DNA of 7,307 nucleotides from an uncultured Clostridia bacterium (GTDB lineage: Bacteria; Bacillota; Clostridia; Oscillospirales; Acutalibacteraceae), in contig CALWVC010000072.1 in assembly GCA_944384865.1 (NCBI GenBank), positions 1 through 7,307 of the forward strand, read 5' to 3'. The notes beneath the pieces were generated by a model, which saw only the letters and a list, made by a program, of their open reading frames with translations, did not search any database and had not been told where the DNA came from. Position numbers and translations under genes: made by a program. This document shows positions 6,014 to 7,307 of this stretch, one piece after another; the first letter of the stretch is position 1, and each line of letters opens with the position of its first letter.

Positions 6014-6412
6014 GTGTTGAAATACATTTGGGTTAGGCGAATCATAGCAGTGCTTCTTCCGGTGGGGTTGCTATGTGGTATTATTATTTTATATCTGTTT
6101 GGAAGCAGGATACCATGTATTACGTATCAGTTGACAGGACTGTATTGCCCGGGCTGTGGGATGGGTCGGGCTGCGGAAGATTTGTTGCATCTACAGATTG
6201 GCGCGGCGTTTTCGCATAATTTACCTGGTGTGTTGTGTCTGCCTTTTGTAGTATATTATTGTCTGTATGCTTATTTGCGATATTTCTGGAATAAGAATAT
6301 TCCGATATTTCATGTGGGCAAAGCAGGGACAATTGTGACTTTGGCAGTTGTGATAGTCTTTACGGTGTGCAGAAATATTCCGGCGGAACCATTTTTATTT
6401 CTGGCGCCTTAA
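6014..6412 (+). CDS. DUF2752 family small membrane protein
   Basis: The 132-aa product has the DUF2752 pattern: a first membrane helix (about residues 9-29), a short loop with a proline and cysteine, then TGLYCPGCGMGRA (41-53). A DLLHLQIGAAFSHN segment follows, with further membrane helices at about 69-92 and 106-125. The function of the family is unknown. The C45-x-x-C48 pair might bind metal or form a disulphide, but that is inference. The GTG at 6014 has AAGGAG (6000-6005) 8 nt upstream; a TTG at 6017 is the only close alternative. It is the first gene behind the consensus promoter, and 23 bp separate it from the zinc-ribbon/CD225 gene, so the two are probably made together and may act together at the membrane. 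Confidence 0.85.
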   Translation: MLKYIWVRRIIAVLLPVGLLCGIIILYLFGSRIPCITYQLTGLYCPGCGMGRAAEDLLHLQIGAAFSHNLPGVLCLPFVVYYCLYAYLRYFWNKNIPIFHVGKAGTIVTLAVVIVFTVCRNIPAEPFLFLAP

Positions 6413-6435
6413 CATTTTTTGAGGGGGATTATAAA

Positions 6436-6864
6436 ATGCAGATTTGCACGAAGTGCGGTATGGAATTTGAAAATGGGGCGAATTTTTGCCCACATTGTGG
6501 TGCTGCGGTAAGTCAGCCGGAGCAGCAAGGTCAGCCCACGGCAGGCTTTCAACCCAATGAACAGCAGTATTATACTGGTAATCAACAGTCGTGGCCGCCT
6601 TACTATCAGGCGCCTTACGGTGCAACTCAAAATACAACCGGTATGTTAGTTTGGTCAATTTTGATGTTGATTTTATGCTGTTTACCGTTTGGGATCGTAG
6701 CGTTGGTATATACAGTCAATGCTAAAAGCGCAAGAACACAGGAAGAGTTCCATCATAAAATGGAAGTTGCTAAAATTTGGAATATTGTTTCGCTGGTTTG
6801 CGGCGTTATTTCTGCGATTCTCACAGCTGTATCAATATGTGCACCGTCCTATTATTATTTTTAA
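6436..6864 (+). CDS. Zinc-ribbon CD225/dispanin family membrane protein
   Basis: The 142-aa product has two parts. The N-terminus is a zinc ribbon with C4-x2-C7 and C18-x2-C21 (CTKCG...CPHCG). A flexible Gln/Pro/Tyr-rich linker (about 26-64) leads to a CD225 (PF04505) domain: NTTGMLVWSILMLILCCLPFGIVALVY at about 66-92, a polar loop with AKSARTQEEFHHKMEVAKIW, and a second hydrophobic segment (about 115-137). CD225 is the domain of vertebrate IFITM proteins; the paired cysteines C81-C82 in the first membrane segment occupy the place where IFITMs are palmitoylated. The role of bacterial members is not established. Start: ATG at 6436 with GAGGGGG (6421-6427) at 8 nt; the longer frame from 6367 has no support. 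It lies between DUF2752 and pyrC, 27 bp before the latter. Confidence 0.85.
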   Translation: MQICTKCGMEFENGANFCPHCGAAVSQPEQQGQPTAGFQPNEQQYYTGNQQSWPPYYQAPYGATQNTTGMLVWSILMLILCCLPFGIVALVYTVNAKSARTQEEFHHKMEVAKIWNIVSLVCGVISAILTAVSICAPSYYYF

Positions 6865-6891
6865 CAGATCAGAATATAAGGTGTGTGGACG

Positions 6892-7307
6892 ATGAGTTCA
6901 GTAAAATTGATCAATGCACATGTTGTCGACCCGGTTAACCGGGTCGATTTTATGGGTGGATTACTGATAGAAGGTTCGACTGTTGCTGCGGTGGCCCCAA
7001 AATTGGAACAACAGGCTGATTGGGTGATCGACTGTCAAGGTGCTTATGTGTTACCTGGTTTGGTAGATATGCATGTGCATTTGCGGGACCCGGGTCAAAC
7101 GTATAAGGAAGATGTATATTCGGCGAGTCGAGCCGCCGCGGCCGGTGGCGTAACGGCGCTGGTGGCAATGCCAAATACAGATCCTGCGATAGATTCGCCG
7201 GAAATATTACGCGCTATCTTGGAAAAAGCGCATAGTGCCTGCTGTAGAGTTTATCAGGCGGCGGCGATTACCAAAGGTCTGCGGGGAAATGAACTGGTGG
7301 ATTTTTC
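6892..7307 (+). CDS. pyrC: Dihydroorotase PyrC (partial, runs off the window)
   Basis: Dihydroorotase catalyses the reversible cyclisation of N-carbamoyl-aspartate to dihydroorotate, the third step of de novo pyrimidine synthesis, in the cytoplasm. The visible 138 codons have the amidohydrolase features of the class I enzyme: the N-terminal beta segment, VLPGLVDMHVHLRDPGQTYKED with metal ligands H61 and H63 and substrate-contacting R65, and AAAAGGVTALVAMPNTDP. The remaining metal ligands and the catalytic aspartate lie beyond the edge. Allantoinase and hydantoinase share the fold, but HVHLRDPG followed by GGVT...MPNT is characteristic of PyrC. Start: ATG at 6892 with AAGGTG (6878-6883) at 8 nt. 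No PyrR-type attenuator or promoter is visible in the 27 bp before it, so it is probably transcribed from the promoter at 5957, unless a hairpin within its own start (6926-6947) adds control. Confidence 0.93.
   Translation, partial: MSSVKLINAHVVDPVNRVDFMGGLLIEGSTVAAVAPKLEQQADWVIDCQGAYVLPGLVDMHVHLRDPGQTYKEDVYSASRAAAAGGVTALVAMPNTDPAIDSPEILRAILEKAHSACCRVYQAAAITKGLRGNELVDF
6926..6947 (+). repeat. Perfect 22-bp palindrome inside the 5' coding end of pyrC, terminator-like
   Basis: TCGACCCGG (6926-6934) and its exact complement CCGGGTCGA (6939-6947) flank TTAA. As RNA this is a 9-bp GC-rich hairpin with a 4-nt loop, followed by TTTTAT (6948-6953). It lies in codons 12-20 of pyrC (residues VDPVNRVDF). 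It could be an intragenic attenuator, a DNA-binding site, or a by-product of codon choice. Confidence 0.55.

Overview
The window looks like chromosomal DNA from an endospore-forming Firmicute, most likely a clostridial-type anaerobe of moderate GC. The best evidence is a sporulation sigma factor of the SigK type. The cdaA-cdaR pair, strong Shine-Dalgarno sites and SigA-type promoters fit the same group. I cannot name a genus from the sequence.

Layout, left to right. (1) 1-2235, plus strand: an extended -10 promoter drives cdaA (diadenylate cyclase, makes c-di-AMP) and cdaR (its YbbR-domain membrane regulator), overlapping by 14 bp. The glmM gene that usually follows this pair is absent. (2) 2222-2932, minus strand: an intact, uninterrupted sigK with a pro-sequence, converging on cdaR with a 14-bp overlap of the two gene ends. 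A small hairpin with T-tracts on both sides lies inside the sigK 3' end and probably terminates cdaR transcription. (3) 2933-3218: a 286-bp region without a protein gene. It contains the sigK ribosome binding site, a candidate small plus-strand RNA (promoter, hairpin with a CCCUCCUUUUU loop, T-tract), and a promoter whose spacer holds a perfect 15-bp palindrome. (4) 3219-4677, plus strand: a CPBP-family intramembrane protease gene followed one base later by tadA (tRNA A34 deaminase), closed by a hairpin terminator. (5) 4735-5956, plus strand: a well-spaced promoter, a structured leader of about 90 nt and ychF (Obg-like P-loop ATPase). (6) 5957-7307, plus strand: a perfect-consensus SigA promoter starts on the base after the ychF stop. 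It drives a three-gene cluster: a DUF2752 small membrane protein, a zinc-ribbon/CD225 (dispanin, IFITM-like) membrane protein, and pyrC (dihydroorotase), cut by the window edge. A perfect 22-bp palindrome followed by TTTT lies within the first 20 codons of pyrC.

Most genes are ordinary housekeeping or signalling genes: c-di-AMP signalling, sporulation control, tRNA modification, translation-associated ATPase, pyrimidine synthesis. The less explained parts are the candidate anti-Shine-Dalgarno small RNA beside sigK, the palindromic operator before the CPBP gene, the hairpin inside pyrC, and the DUF2752 plus CD225 membrane pair placed ahead of a pyrimidine gene.
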